DNA of 64,000 nucleotides, taken from assembly GCA_963844625.1 (NCBI GenBank), contig CAWJPF010000023.1:1-64000 (forward strand), written 5' to 3'. Position 1 is the first letter of the stretch. The number at the start of each line of letters is the position of its first letter. A program made the position numbers and the translations under genes. Positions 7,920 through 15,388 of the stretch are shown piece after piece. Origin of the DNA: Palsa-504 sp963844625 (GTDB taxonomy: Bacteria > Actinomycetota > Actinomycetes > Streptosporangiales > Streptosporangiaceae). The notes beneath the pieces were generated by a model, which saw nothing but the letters and a program-made list of their open reading frames with translations, was not told the origin of the DNA and ran no database searches.

Positions 7920-8755
7920 GTGGCGGCGGGCAGCGGACCCGGTGCCGGCCCGGGCGCGGCTGCCGGGACGGCGGGGCCGGCGCTGCGCGGGCTGTCCCGG
8001 TTCGCCCGGACGCGGGGGGTCCCGGCGGCCCGGGAGTTCCTGCTGGATTACGACGTGATCGAGGCGTTCTGCGTGGCCGGGCTGCCCGCGGCGCGGCCGT
8101 CCACCCGGGGCACCTACCGGTCGGCGCTGTACCGGCTGGCGGTGCCGGTGCACGGCGAGCCGGGGCAGCGGGGGACGCCGTTCGCGGGCGCCAGGGCGCC
8201 GGCCCCGTACTCGCCGGCCGACCGCGCCGGGCTGGCCGCCGTCGCCGCTGCCCAGCGCGACCCGGCCAGGCGGGCCTCGGCGCTGGCCGTGGTGGTGTTC
8301 GGCATCGGCGCCGGGCTGCGGCCCGCCGAGCTGGTGGCACTGCGCGGCCCCGACGTTTCACGCCGCGGCCGCCGGGTGACGGTCCGGGTCGGGGGCCGGC
8401 CGCGCGGCTGGTGCCGGCGGCCGCGGGTTACGCCGGGCGGGCGGCCGGGCTGGCCGCCGCAGCGGGAGACGGTCACCTGTTCCGGCCCGGCCCGGCGGAC
8501 CGGGGTTACAAGAACTTCGTCACGAACTACGCCCGCACCCTGGCCGCCGACCCGGCCGCGCCCCGGCTGGGCCTGGGCCGGTGCCGGTCCAGCTTCATCT
8601 GCGGCCACCTGGCCGCGGGCACCCCGCCGGGCGAGCTGCTCGCGATCACCGGGATCCGCCGGGCCGAGTCGCTGGCCCGCTACGCGCGCCATGTCGACGG
8701 CGCCCCGTCCAAGGCCGTCTTGCGGGCCTGGGACAGGCGCCACCGGGGGTGCTGA
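7920..8755 (+). pseudogene. Tyrosine-recombinase-like protein, reading frame interrupted once
   Basis: The first frame (7920 to about 8400) has an N-terminal core-binding-like part (LRGLSRFARTRGVPAAREFL) and the catalytic-domain opening ALAVVVFGIGAGLRPAELVA, which holds the box I Arg (GLR). The second frame (about 8402 to 8755) continues LVPAAAGYAGRAAG, then LGRCRSSFICGHLAAGTPPG and ITGIRRAESLARYARHV, which place a possible box II and a Tyr (SLARYARH). The His-x-x-Arg motif is not canonical. Adding one G to the GGGGGCCGGCC run at 8393-8403 restores a single frame of about 279 residues. The gene starts at a leaderless GTG. It may be an intact element-specific recombinase whose frame is broken by a sequencing error. 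Confidence 0.65.
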
Positions 8756-8813
8756 GCATGGGCGGCGGCGGGCTGGACATCCCCGGGCCGGGCCGGCCCC
8801 GGACCGCACGATC

Positions 8814-10397
8814 GTGGCGTTCGCCGCCAGGCTCATCGACCGCAGCGGGCAGGCCCCGGTCATCGAAGCGGCGCTGGCCCACCGCACCGGGCGCCGCCGG
8901 CCGCTGCCGGTCCGCGCCGTGCTCACCGCGCTGCTGTGCCTGGCCCTAGATGACCGGCCGCTGTTCCTCACCGACGTCACCCGGCTGCTGTTCTGCCAGC
9001 TCCCGGCGGCGTCCCGGCGGCTCCTCGGCGTGCCCGGCACCGCTGCCACCGAGCGGGCCTTCAAGGCCGCCTACCGCCGGGTCCGGTACTGCTTCCACGC
9101 GATCGCGTCCGCCGCTGACCCCTCGGCGCTGCCGAAAAACCGGCGGCTGACCGAAGACCAGCTCCGAGCCCGCGCCAAGCCGGTCACCCCCGGCCAGGCC
9201 ACCGCCGCCCGGGACCGGCTCGAGGCGCTGGTCAACGCGCTGCTGGAAGCCAGCATCTCAGTCCTCACCCAGGACGAACGCGCTGCCTGCGGCGGCAGCA
9301 CCGCCCTGGACGCCACCCCGGTCCCGCTGTTCTCCCGCGGCCCCTCCAGACGCACCGGCCTATCGGCCAGCGACCCCGACGGCGGCTGGTACGTCCGCGA
9401 GGGCGACCACCGCGAACGCGAAGACGACAAGGGCAAGCCGCTGCGCAAGATCTGCTGGGCGCTGGAAGCCACCATCGCCACCACGGCCCGGCCGCCTCAC
9501 GCCGAGCCCGCCAGCCCGAACCTCGCGATCGGCCTGGCCCTGACCCGGCCCGGCCAAGACCCCGGCGGCACCGGCGCCCGCGTCCTGGCCTCGGCCGCCG
9601 CCCGCGGCCACAAGACCGGCTGGCTCGGCTACGACCGCGCCTACACCCAGGCGCTCCCGCACCGATTTCACCTCCCGGCCCGGGCGCTGGGCTACCAGCC
9701 GGTCATGGACTACCGCGACGACCAGCTCGGCATCCAGGCCAGCAGCGGCGGCGCCCTGCTCGTCGAAGGCAGCTGGTACTGCCCGGCCATACCCGGACCG
9801 CTCACCACCGCCACCACCAGCCTGCGTGATCACGCCATCGACCGCGAACTCTACGACCACCAGATCACCGCCCGCACCGCCTACCAGCTCAAACGCAAAG
9901 ACGGCCCGGACACCGACGGATATGAGCGCCGGTCCTGCCCCGCCCTGGGCACCCACCCCGGCCTGATGTGCCCGCTCCGCGAAACCTCCCTGTCACCCCG
10001 CGACGGGCGGCCCAAGGTACTCCAGCCCCCCGAAGAACCGCCGAAGATCTGCCGGCAGACCGCCATCACCATCGCCCCCGGCACCGGCGCCCGCTACCGC
10101 CAGGACCTGCCCTACGGCAGCCCCGCCTGGCAGGCCCGCTACGCCACCTTGCGCAACACCATCGAAGGCCTCAACGGCTACGCCAAAGACCCCGCCCACC
10201 ACGCCCTCGCCGCCCCCGGCCGCCGCCGCGTCCGCGGCATCGCCGCCTGCTCCCTGTTCACCGCGCTGCTGCTGATGGCCGCCAACATCCGCAAGATCCG
10301 CGCCTCCCGGGCACTCACCGCCAGCCCCGACCCCGCCACCGCCCAGCGAGCACGCCGACGCCGCGCCAGCCTCCGCGACTACCTCCCAGACGGCTGA
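8814..10397 (+). CDS. DDE transposase-like protein of the transposon-like unit
   Basis: This product of about 527 residues has a spaced acidic triad expected of an RNase-H-fold transposase: TALDATPVPLF (Asp about 166), GWLGYDRAYTQALP (Asp about 274) and RNTIEGLNGYAKD (Glu about 451). The insertion between the second Asp and Glu is long, as in IS4/IS1182-like enzymes. Its N-terminus (AARLIDRSGQAPVIEAALAH, then PVRAVLTALLCLALDDRPLF) resembles other large actinobacterial transposases. I place the start at GTG 8814. A better-looking ATG at 8758 is out of frame but would join if one G were restored in the GGCCGGCCCC run near 8795. The frame is also open across the recombinase gene upstream, but that part is not coding. 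Family assignment is moderate; catalytic spacing is seen directly. Confidence 0.75.
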   Translation: MAFAARLIDRSGQAPVIEAALAHRTGRRRPLPVRAVLTALLCLALDDRPLFLTDVTRLLFCQLPAASRRLLGVPGTAATERAFKAAYRRVRYCFHAIASAADPSALPKNRRLTEDQLRARAKPVTPGQATAARDRLEALVNALLEASISVLTQDERAACGGSTALDATPVPLFSRGPSRRTGLSASDPDGGWYVREGDHREREDDKGKPLRKICWALEATIATTARPPHAEPASPNLAIGLALTRPGQDPGGTGARVLASAAARGHKTGWLGYDRAYTQALPHRFHLPARALGYQPVMDYRDDQLGIQASSGGALLVEGSWYCPAIPGPLTTATTSLRDHAIDRELYDHQITARTAYQLKRKDGPDTDGYERRSCPALGTHPGLMCPLRETSLSPRDGRPKVLQPPEEPPKICRQTAITIAPGTGARYRQDLPYGSPAWQARYATLRNTIEGLNGYAKDPAHHALAAPGRRRVRGIAACSLFTALLLMAANIRKIRASRALTASPDPATAQRARRRRASLRDYLPDG

Positions 10398-10606
10398 CAA
10401 CCCCGGCACCCACCACCACCACGACCACCACCACCAGCCCGGCAGCAGCCACCCCCAAAACCGGCCAGCACACCGCAAACCAGCCGCCCGCACCCGAAAA
10501 CGAGCCCGCACCGCAGCCAGAACCGGTACCAGACCTCGCAAGCACAATAAGAACAAGCACAAAAAGAAACGGTCACCGACCCACTTCTGTCGGTACGACA
10601 CCGGCA
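10398..10606. other. Non-coding right flank of the transposon-like unit
   Basis: It contains a low-complexity CCACCACCACGACCACCACC stretch (about 10410-10437) and two direct copies of TTCTGTCGGTA, at 10585 and 10609, the second inside the terminal repeat. Repeated internal copies near one end are typical of transposase binding sites. No gene is seen. Confidence 0.5.
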
Positions 10607-10621
10607 GTTCTGTCGGTAACC
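10607..10621. repeat. Right terminal inverted repeat of the transposon-like unit
   Basis: It reads GTTCTGTCGGTAACC, complementary to the left end at 13 of 15 bases. GCCGTG follows at 10623-10628. Confidence 0.65.
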
Positions 10622-10626
10622 CGCCG

Positions 10627-10709
10627 TGCGGGCGGGGGGATTCGAACCCCCACGGTGTCGCCACCAACAGGACCTAAACCTGCCGCGTATGCCATTTCGC
10701 CACGCCCGC
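10627..10709 (-). tRNA. tRNA-Leu (anticodon TAG)
   Basis: The reverse strand starts GCGGGCGTGGCGAAATGGC, pairs its first seven bases with CGCCCGC at the 3' end, and has the T-arm GGGGGTTCGAATCCCC. The anticodon arm is GCAGG-TTTAGGT-CCTGT, giving anticodon TAG, which reads CUA. A long variable arm (TGGTGGCGACACC region) fits a class II leucine tRNA. The length is 83 nt. CCA is not encoded. The 3' end points at the transposon-like unit, whose flanking duplication includes its last two bases, so the tRNA is left intact. Confidence 0.93.
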
Positions 10710-10751
10710 GTGGGCCTGGCTGCAGGACCAGGCCGCTAGTAACGGTACCGG

Positions 10752-11222
10752 TTAGGCGCCGATCTCGGTTCGCAGGCGGGCGACGTGGCCGGTCGCCTTG
10801 ACGCCATAGAGCGCCTTCTCGATCTTGCCATCGGCGTCGATCACGAACGTGGACCTGATCACCCCGACGGTCGTCTTGCCGTAGAGCTTCTTCTCGCCGA
10901 ACGCGCCGTAGGCCTCAAGCACGGCGTGATCGGGGTCGGAGAGCAGCGGGAACGTCAAGCCCTCCTTGTCCCGGAACTTGGCCAGCTTGGACGGCTGATC
11001 GGGGGAGATGCCGAGGACGGTGATACCCGCGCCGTTCAGGTCAGCGAGGCTGTCGCGGAAGTCGCAGGCTTGCTTGGTGCAGCCGGGAGTCAGCGCGGCT
11101 GGGTAGAAGTAGACGATCACCCGCTCGCCGCGGAACGACGACAGTGAAACCGGGTGGCCGTCCGCATCCGGCAGGGTGAAGTCCGGGGCCGGGTCACCGG
11201 GCTGGAGCCGCTTGTCCGTCAT
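10752..11222 (-). CDS. bcp: Thioredoxin-dependent thiol peroxidase (BCP-type peroxiredoxin)
   Basis: This 156-residue cytosolic peroxiredoxin reduces hydrogen peroxide and organic peroxides using thioredoxin. It shows the AhpC/TSA fold opening PGDPAPDFTLPDADGHPVSL and the catalytic loop YFYPAALTPGCTKQACDFRD, with peroxidatic Cys at about 48 and a second Cys at about 53, the usual Bcp spacing. The C-terminus VIRSTFVIDADGKIEKALYG matches the family. The length is standard. The gene follows rdgB on the same strand with a 4-bp overlap (ATGA at 11219-11222), so the two are translationally coupled. Its 3' end is 42 bp from the tRNA-Leu gene. Confidence 0.95.
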   Translation of the reverse strand: MTDKRLQPGDPAPDFTLPDADGHPVSLSSFRGERVIVYFYPAALTPGCTKQACDFRDSLADLNGAGITVLGISPDQPSKLAKFRDKEGLTFPLLSDPDHAVLEAYGAFGEKKLYGKTTVGVIRSTFVIDADGKIEKALYGVKATGHVARLRTEIGA

Positions 11223-11884
11223 GAGTCCTCCCTGGTCTCAAGGGTGAGGGGCGGGGCCTTGGGGGTGAGCGTAAGGATGAACGGGGTCAGGGCGCGGAAG
11301 GCGCGGCCGCGGTGGCTGATCGCGTCCTTGGCTTCGGCCGTCATCTCGGCCGTGGTCTGCTCGAAGCCGTCCGGTACGAAGATCGGGTCGTAGCCGAAGC
11401 CGCCGGTGCCGCGCGGAACCCGGGTCAGGCGGCCCTTGACCTCGCCGGTTACCACCCACTCGCGCAGTTTCCCGTCAGCCGCGGGCGCGACCAGCGCGGC
11501 GGCGCAGAAAAACTGGGCGCCGAGCCGGGCGCCGGGCACGTCAGCCACCTGGGCCAGGACCAGGTTGAGGTTGGCCTGGTCGTCGCCGTGCCCGCCCGCC
11601 CAGCGGGCGGAGAGCACGCCGGGCATGCCGTTGAGCGCGTCTACGCACAGACCGGAATCGTCGGCTACGGCGGGCAGGTGCGTGTGCGCCGCGATCGCGC
11701 GCGCCTTCAGCAGCGCGTTCTCCTCGAACGTGGCCCCGGTCTCCGGTACGTCGGGCGCGTCGGGAAACGCCTCCAGGCCGACCAGGTGGATCTGACCACC
11801 GGGGTCTTCCCCGCCCAGGATCCGGGCCAGCTCGCGCAGCTTGGCGGCGTTCCTGGTCGCGAGGACCAGCGTGTTATCGGCCAC
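11219..11884 (-). CDS. rdgB: RdgB/HAM1 non-canonical purine NTP pyrophosphatase
   Basis: This enzyme hydrolyses ITP, dITP and XTP to monophosphates, keeping deaminated purines out of nucleic acids. It has the family hallmarks: LVLATRNAAKLRELARIL at the N-terminus, PETGATFEENALLKARAIAA, AVADDSGLCVDALNGMPGVL and GTGGFGYDPIFVPDGFEQTT, with SHRGRAFRAL near the end. I start it at GTG 11884, preceded by GGAG six bases upstream, giving 221 residues. The frame runs further upstream to 11923, but that part overlaps the end of rph and is not conserved. The gene sits between rph and bcp in the order common in actinobacteria. Confidence 0.95.
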   Translation of the reverse strand: MADNTLVLATRNAAKLRELARILGGEDPGGQIHLVGLEAFPDAPDVPETGATFEENALLKARAIAAHTHLPAVADDSGLCVDALNGMPGVLSARWAGGHGDDQANLNLVLAQVADVPGARLGAQFFCAAALVAPAADGKLREWVVTGEVKGRLTRVPRGTGGFGYDPIFVPDGFEQTTAEMTAEAKDAISHRGRAFRALTPFILTLTPKAPPLTLETREDS

Positions 11885-11898
11885 GGCGGACTCCGACC

Positions 11899-12654
11899 TC
11901 ACATGCGCGTCTGGTGGTACCACGGCTCGTCCGGCGGTAAGGAGAGGGCGTCATGCTGCAGCCTGGTCAGCTCGCCGCAGCCCGTCACGGCGAGATCGAG
12001 CAGCTGGCCAAGCAGGTCGCGGCTGAACGGCTCGCGCTCGGCGGTGCCCTGGATTTCCACGAAGTCGCCGCTGCCGGTGCACACGACGTTCATGTCTGTC
12101 TGCGCGGCCACGTCTTCCTCGTAGCACAGGTCGAGCCGGGGCTCGCCGTCGACGATGCCGACGCTGACCGCCGCCACCGACGTGAGCAGCGGATCGCCCT
12201 TGGTCCGTTTCCGGCCCTTGAGCCAGGCCACCGCCTCGGCCAGCGCGACGTAGCCGCCGGTCACCGCGGCCGTACGGGTGCCCCCATCGGCCTGCAGTAC
12301 GTCGCAGTCGATGACGATGGTGTTCTCGCCGAGCGCCTTGTAGTCGACGCAGGCCCGCAGCGAGCGACCGACCAGCCGGGATATCTCCTGGGTCCGGCCG
12401 CCCAGGCGGCCCTTGACCGATTCCCGGTCGCCGCGGGTGTTGGTCGCCCGCGGCAGCATCGCGTACTCGGCGGTGACCCAGCCGAGCCCGCTGCCGCGCC
12501 GCCAGCGCGGCACATCCTCGGTGACGCTCGCGGCGCACAGCACGCGGGTCCGGCCGAACTCCACCAGCACCGATCCTTCGGCGTGGTCAAGCCAGCCCCG
12601 GGTCATCTTCACCGGCCGCAGTTCAGTGACGGATCGTCCGTCGGGTCGTGACAT
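11899..12654 (-). CDS. rph: Ribonuclease PH
   Basis: This 251-residue phosphorolytic 3'-5' exoribonuclease trims the 3' ends of tRNA precursors. It opens MSRPDGRSVTELRPVKMTRG. It contains the conserved LVEFGRTRVLCAASVTEDVP, GWVTAEYAMLPRATNTRGDR, GRTQEISRLVGRSLRACVDY and DCDVLQADGGTRTAAVTGGY, so the phosphate-binding arginines and the metal-binding DCDVLQAD loop are present. Full length. It is 10 bp downstream of the MBL hydrolase gene and 14 bp upstream of rdgB on the same strand, consistent with one operon. Confidence 0.97.
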   Translation of the reverse strand: MSRPDGRSVTELRPVKMTRGWLDHAEGSVLVEFGRTRVLCAASVTEDVPRWRRGSGLGWVTAEYAMLPRATNTRGDRESVKGRLGGRTQEISRLVGRSLRACVDYKALGENTIVIDCDVLQADGGTRTAAVTGGYVALAEAVAWLKGRKRTKGDPLLTSVAAVSVGIVDGEPRLDLCYEEDVAAQTDMNVVCTGSGDFVEIQGTAEREPFSRDLLGQLLDLAVTGCGELTRLQHDALSLPPDEPWYHQTRM

Positions 12655-12664
12655 GACGCCCAGC

Positions 12665-13432
12665 CTATCGGGCGCCGGGGGCTGAGTTTCCTGGTCCGAG
12701 GACGAGGCCGCTGGTGGCCAGCGAGAGCGGGCCGCGGTACACCCCGGACGCTTCGGCCAAGGACCGCTCCCGGTCGTTCCAGGGCACCAGGTGGGTGAGC
12801 ACCAGCTGGCCGACCCCGGCCCGGGTCGCGTGTTCGGCCGCCTGCCGCGCGGTCAGGTGCAGGTTCGGCGGATTGTCCGGCCCGTCGAGGAACGACGCCT
12901 CGCACAGCAGCAGGTCCGCGCCCTCGGCTAGCCGGACCAGGGTGTCGGACTCCCCCGTATCGGCCGAATAGGCCAGCCGCCAGCCGCCGTGCTCCACGCG
13001 GAACCCGAACGTCTCCACCGGATGATTCACGTGATCGGTGGTGATCCGGAACGGGCCGATCTCGACCGGCCCGGGCTCGAGGTCGTGAAAGGCGAACCGA
13101 GCCCGGACCTTAGCCAGGCCCTCGCCGCCGAAGCCCGCCACCCGCTCCGCGGCCGCGGCCGGGCCGTACACCGGGATGGACGGCCTGGGCCCCTCGGTGG
13201 TGTACTGCCGCGCCACCCAGTAAGCGCCCATGTCAACACAGTGGTCGGCGTGCAGGTGGCTCAGGCAGATCGCGTCAATACCGAACAGCTCCGCGTATCG
13301 CTGCAGCACCCCAAGCGACCCGTTGCCGAAGTCCATCACCAGCCGGAAGCCCTCAGCCTCCAGCAGATAGCAGGACGCCGGGCTATCCGGCCCAGGGAAA
13401 CTCCCAGCACATCCGATCACCGTCACACGCAT
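12665..13432 (-). CDS. MBL-fold metallo-hydrolase (RNase Z-like subgroup)
   Basis: This 255-residue metallo-beta-lactamase-fold enzyme carries the zinc motif ICLSHLHADHCVDMGAYW (HxHxDH, residues about 57-74), a later His (TTDHVNHPVETFGFRVEHGG), the metal-bridging Asp in LAYSADTGESDTL, and a terminal His in LVLTHLVPWNDR. It lacks the long exosite arm of tRNase Z, so it is probably a related phosphodiesterase or hydrolase. The substrate is not known. The ATG at 13432 starts the conserved MRVTVIGCAGSFPGPDSPAS; an ATG nine bases upstream is an alternative. The gene leads the rph-rdgB-bcp cluster. Confidence 0.88.
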   Translation of the reverse strand: MRVTVIGCAGSFPGPDSPASCYLLEAEGFRLVMDFGNGSLGVLQRYAELFGIDAICLSHLHADHCVDMGAYWVARQYTTEGPRPSIPVYGPAAAAERVAGFGGEGLAKVRARFAFHDLEPGPVEIGPFRITTDHVNHPVETFGFRVEHGGWRLAYSADTGESDTLVRLAEGADLLLCEASFLDGPDNPPNLHLTARQAAEHATRAGVGQLVLTHLVPWNDRERSLAEASGVYRGPLSLATSGLVLGPGNSAPGAR

Positions 13433-13569
13433 GGCTGCCATTATGGCGCGAGCTAGCGCCGGGCCGGGGATGGAGAGGTAGATGGAGGTGGGGCCCGCGA
13501 GCCAAAGGGGCGCGGCGCCGCCTGGACTGAGGAGCGAGGGACGAGCGACGAGGGAAGGCGGGGCCTTAA

Positions 13570-13620
13570 GGCGCCCTGGAGGCGAGCGAGAAGGTAGAGC
13601 GCCCGGAGGCGAGCGGGAAA
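13570..13620. repeat. Two copies of a GGAGGCGAGCG-type repeat
   Basis: GCGCCCTGGAGGCGAGCGAG (from 13571) and GCGCCCGGAGGCGAGCGGGA (from 13599) are near-identical. A third copy, GCGCCCCGGAGGCGAGCGGG, lies near 58396. All are at gene boundaries. They may be a short dispersed repeat. The rest of 13433-13637 holds nothing I recognise. Confidence 0.45.
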
Positions 13621-13637
13621 ACAGAGCGAGCCTGGAA

Positions 13638-14585
13638 TTAGGCCCAGAGCTGGCCTTCCAGCCGGGCTTCGGCTTCCTCCAAGGTGCCGGAATAGGCGCC
13701 GGTGGACAGGTACTTCCAGCCGCCGTCGGCGACCAGCACCACGATGTCGGCGGGCTCGCCGTCGGCGACCGCCTTGGCCGCCATGCCCAGGCCGGCGTGC
13801 AGGGCGGCGCCCGCGGAGATGCCCGCGAAGATGCCCTCCGTCTCGACCAGCTCCCTAGTCCGGCGCAGGGCGTCGTCCGAAGGCACCGAGAACCTGGTGG
13901 TCAGCACGGACTCGTCGTAGAGCTCGGGAACGAAGCCCTCGTCCACGTTGCGCAGCCCGTACACGAGCTCGCCGTACCGCGGCTCGGCCGCCACGATCTT
14001 GACATCCGGGTTGCGCTCGCGCAGGTAGCGGCCCACGCCCATCAGCGTCCCTGTAGTGCCCAGGCCAGCAACGAAGTGGGTGATTTCGGGCAGGTCGGCG
14101 AGGATCTCCGGGCCGGTCGTCTCGTAGTGCGCGCGGGCGTTCGCCTCGTTGCCGTACTGGTAAAGCATGACCCAGTCCGGATGCTCGGCGGCGATCCGCT
14201 TAGCCACCCGGACCGCCTCGTTGGAGCCGCCCGCGGCCGGCGAGGCGATGATCTCGGCGCCGTACATCCGCAGCAGCAGCCGGCGTTCCTCGCTTGTGTT
14301 CTCCGGCATGACCACGATCAGCCGGTAACCGCGCAGCTTGGCCACCATGGCCAGGGAAATGCCGGTGTTTCCCGAGGTGGGCTCCAGGATCGTCGATCCC
14401 GGCTGGAGCAGTCCGTCCTTCTCCGCCTGGGCGACCATGAAGAACGCGGCGCGGTCCTTGACCGACCCCGTCGGGTTCCTGTCCTCCAGCTTCGCCCACA
14501 GCCGCACGTCAGCCGACGGCGACAGGCGGGGCAGCCCGACCAACGGGGTATGGCCTAGGGAGTCAAGCAGGTTCTCGTAGCGCAT
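13638..14585 (-). CDS. cysM: O-phosphoserine sulfhydrylase-type cysteine synthase CysM
   Basis: This 315-residue PLP enzyme of fold type II replaces the phosphate of O-phosphoserine with sulfide carried by thiocarboxylated CysO. The PLP lysine sits in NPTGSVKDRAAFFMVAQAEK (about residue 44). The substrate loop is ILEPTSGNTGISLAMVA and the phosphate-binding loop is GLGTTGTLMGVGRYL. The mec-cysO-cysM order is the one described in Mycobacterium tuberculosis, which supports the CysO-dependent pathway rather than plain O-acetylserine chemistry. It lies 32 bp downstream of cysO on the same strand. The C-terminus (EEAEARLEGQLWA) resembles the mobile tail of the mycobacterial enzyme. Full length and intact. 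Confidence 0.95.
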   Translation of the reverse strand: MRYENLLDSLGHTPLVGLPRLSPSADVRLWAKLEDRNPTGSVKDRAAFFMVAQAEKDGLLQPGSTILEPTSGNTGISLAMVAKLRGYRLIVVMPENTSEERRLLLRMYGAEIIASPAAGGSNEAVRVAKRIAAEHPDWVMLYQYGNEANARAHYETTGPEILADLPEITHFVAGLGTTGTLMGVGRYLRERNPDVKIVAAEPRYGELVYGLRNVDEGFVPELYDESVLTTRFSVPSDDALRRTRELVETEGIFAGISAGAALHAGLGMAAKAVADGEPADIVVLVADGGWKYLSTGAYSGTLEEAEARLEGQLWA

Positions 14586-14617
14586 GTACCCCGGTCCGTT
14601 CGGGAAAAAAAGAGTGC

Positions 14618-14902
14618 TCAGCCGGCTACGGCGCCGCCGGCTACCGCAGGCAGCACCGTCACGGTGTCGCCGTCTTTAACCGGGGTCTCCAGGCCGGCCA
14701 GGAAGCGGACATCCTCGTCGTTCAGGTACACGTTGACGAAGCGCCGCAAGCTGCCGTTCTCAACGAGGCGGTCCTGCAGGCCGCCGTGCCTTTTCTCCAG
14801 GTCGGTGAAGAGCTCGCCGAGCGTGGATCCGCTTCCCTCGACTTGCTTGGCACCGTCGGTGTACGTACGCAGGATCGTGGGGATGCGTACCTCAATCGCC
14901 AT
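14618..14902 (-). CDS. cysO: CysO, ubiquitin-like sulfur carrier protein
   Basis: This 94-residue ThiS/MoaD-fold protein starts MAIEVRIPTILRTYTDGAKQ. It has the family segments RRFVNVYLNDEDVRFL and DGDTVTVLPAVAGG. The C-terminal Gly-Gly is adenylated and converted to a thiocarboxylate that delivers sulfur to CysM. In the mycobacterial protein, Gly-Gly is the C-terminus. Here four more residues (AVAG) follow, apparently from an imperfect duplication of the codons for AVAG, so trimming would be needed before activation. Mec, the adjacent metalloprotease, is a candidate for that. The ATG is at 14902. It lies between mec (59 bp upstream) and cysM (32 bp downstream). Confidence 0.93.
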   Translation of the reverse strand: MAIEVRIPTILRTYTDGAKQVEGSGSTLGELFTDLEKRHGGLQDRLVENGSLRRFVNVYLNDEDVRFLAGLETPVKDGDTVTVLPAVAGGAVAG

Positions 14903-14961
14903 GAACAACGCTCCACTGGTATTTAGTAAGTCTTTGCCGTCCAACCCGTCCGCAGGCCGAA

Positions 14962-15369
14962 TCATTCCACCACGGTGACGGGTTCCTCGCTGACTTCGCC
15001 GTCGAGGATCCGGAACGAACGAAACTCCGTCTGCTGCTGGTCCCGGGTCGAGACCAGCACGTAGTGCGCGTTTGGCTCGCTGGCGTAGGTGATGTCGGTC
15101 CGGCTCGGATACGCCTGGGTGGCGGTGTGCGAGTGGTAGATAACGACCGGTTCTTCGTCATTGTCGTCCATCTCCTGCCACACCCGGAACTGCTCGGCCG
15201 AGTCGAAGCGGTAGAAGGTCGGGGACCGTTCGGCGTTGGTCATCGCGATGAACCGGGCCGGGCGGTCGCTCCCGGCCGGGCCGGCCAGTACGCCGCAGGC
15301 CTCGTCCGGGTGATCGGCGCGGGCGTGGGCCACGATCTGGTCGTAAAGCTCGCGTGGGATCGTCAGCAT
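14962..15369 (-). CDS. mec: Mec, JAMM-type [CysO]-cysteine peptidase
   Basis: This 135-residue zinc metalloprotease of the MPN/JAMM family releases cysteine from the CysO-cysteine adduct made by CysM and regenerates CysO. The JAMM signature is complete: the catalytic Glu in HPDEACGVLAGPAG, then VVIYHSHTATQAYPSRTDIT (His-x-His, then Ser and Asp; residues about 75-94). Length and order relative to cysO and cysM match the Mycobacterium arrangement. It begins at the ATG at 15369, downstream of the DUF2017 gene on the same strand, probably in one transcript running from clpS to cysM. Confidence 0.95.
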   Translation of the reverse strand: MLTIPRELYDQIVAHARADHPDEACGVLAGPAGSDRPARFIAMTNAERSPTFYRFDSAEQFRVWQEMDDNDEEPVVIYHSHTATQAYPSRTDITYASEPNAHYVLVSTRDQQQTEFRSFRILDGEVSEEPVTVVE

Positions 15370-15388
15370 GGAGTACGAGATTACGGGC

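Larger units (their letters stand above)
7441..10622. mobile_element. 3.2 kb transposon-like unit carrying DUF6788, tyrosine-recombinase-like and DDE-transposase genes
   Basis: The left end GGCTAACGACAGAAC (7441-7455) and the complement of the right end, GGTTACCGACAGAAC (from 10621 inward), match at 13 of 15 bases. Weaker similarity continues for about nine more. The right end also carries a second direct copy of TTCTGTCGGTA 24 bp inward. GCCGTG flanks both sides (7435-7440 and 10623-10628), as a 6-bp target duplication would. Inside are a leftward small gene and two rightward genes sharing a 63-bp control region. The right boundary falls at the 3' edge of tRNA-Leu. The boundaries are direct sequence observations. 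Mobility of the whole unit is inference. Confidence 0.7.

Noticed and set aside
7920..10397. A single 825-codon protein covering recombinase and transposase
   Set aside because: Between about 8400 and 8813 the frame is a low-complexity Arg/Pro translation. The recombinase-like text continues in another frame there and has its own stop at 8755.
1..10626. Integrated prophage or conjugative element next to tRNA-Leu
   Set aside because: No phage structural, relaxase or replication genes are present, and I found no second copy of the tRNA 3' end. The region is better explained by several IS-type insertions.
13482..14558. 358-codon rightward frame opposite cysM
   Set aside because: It is an antisense shadow. 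CysM is complete on the other strand.
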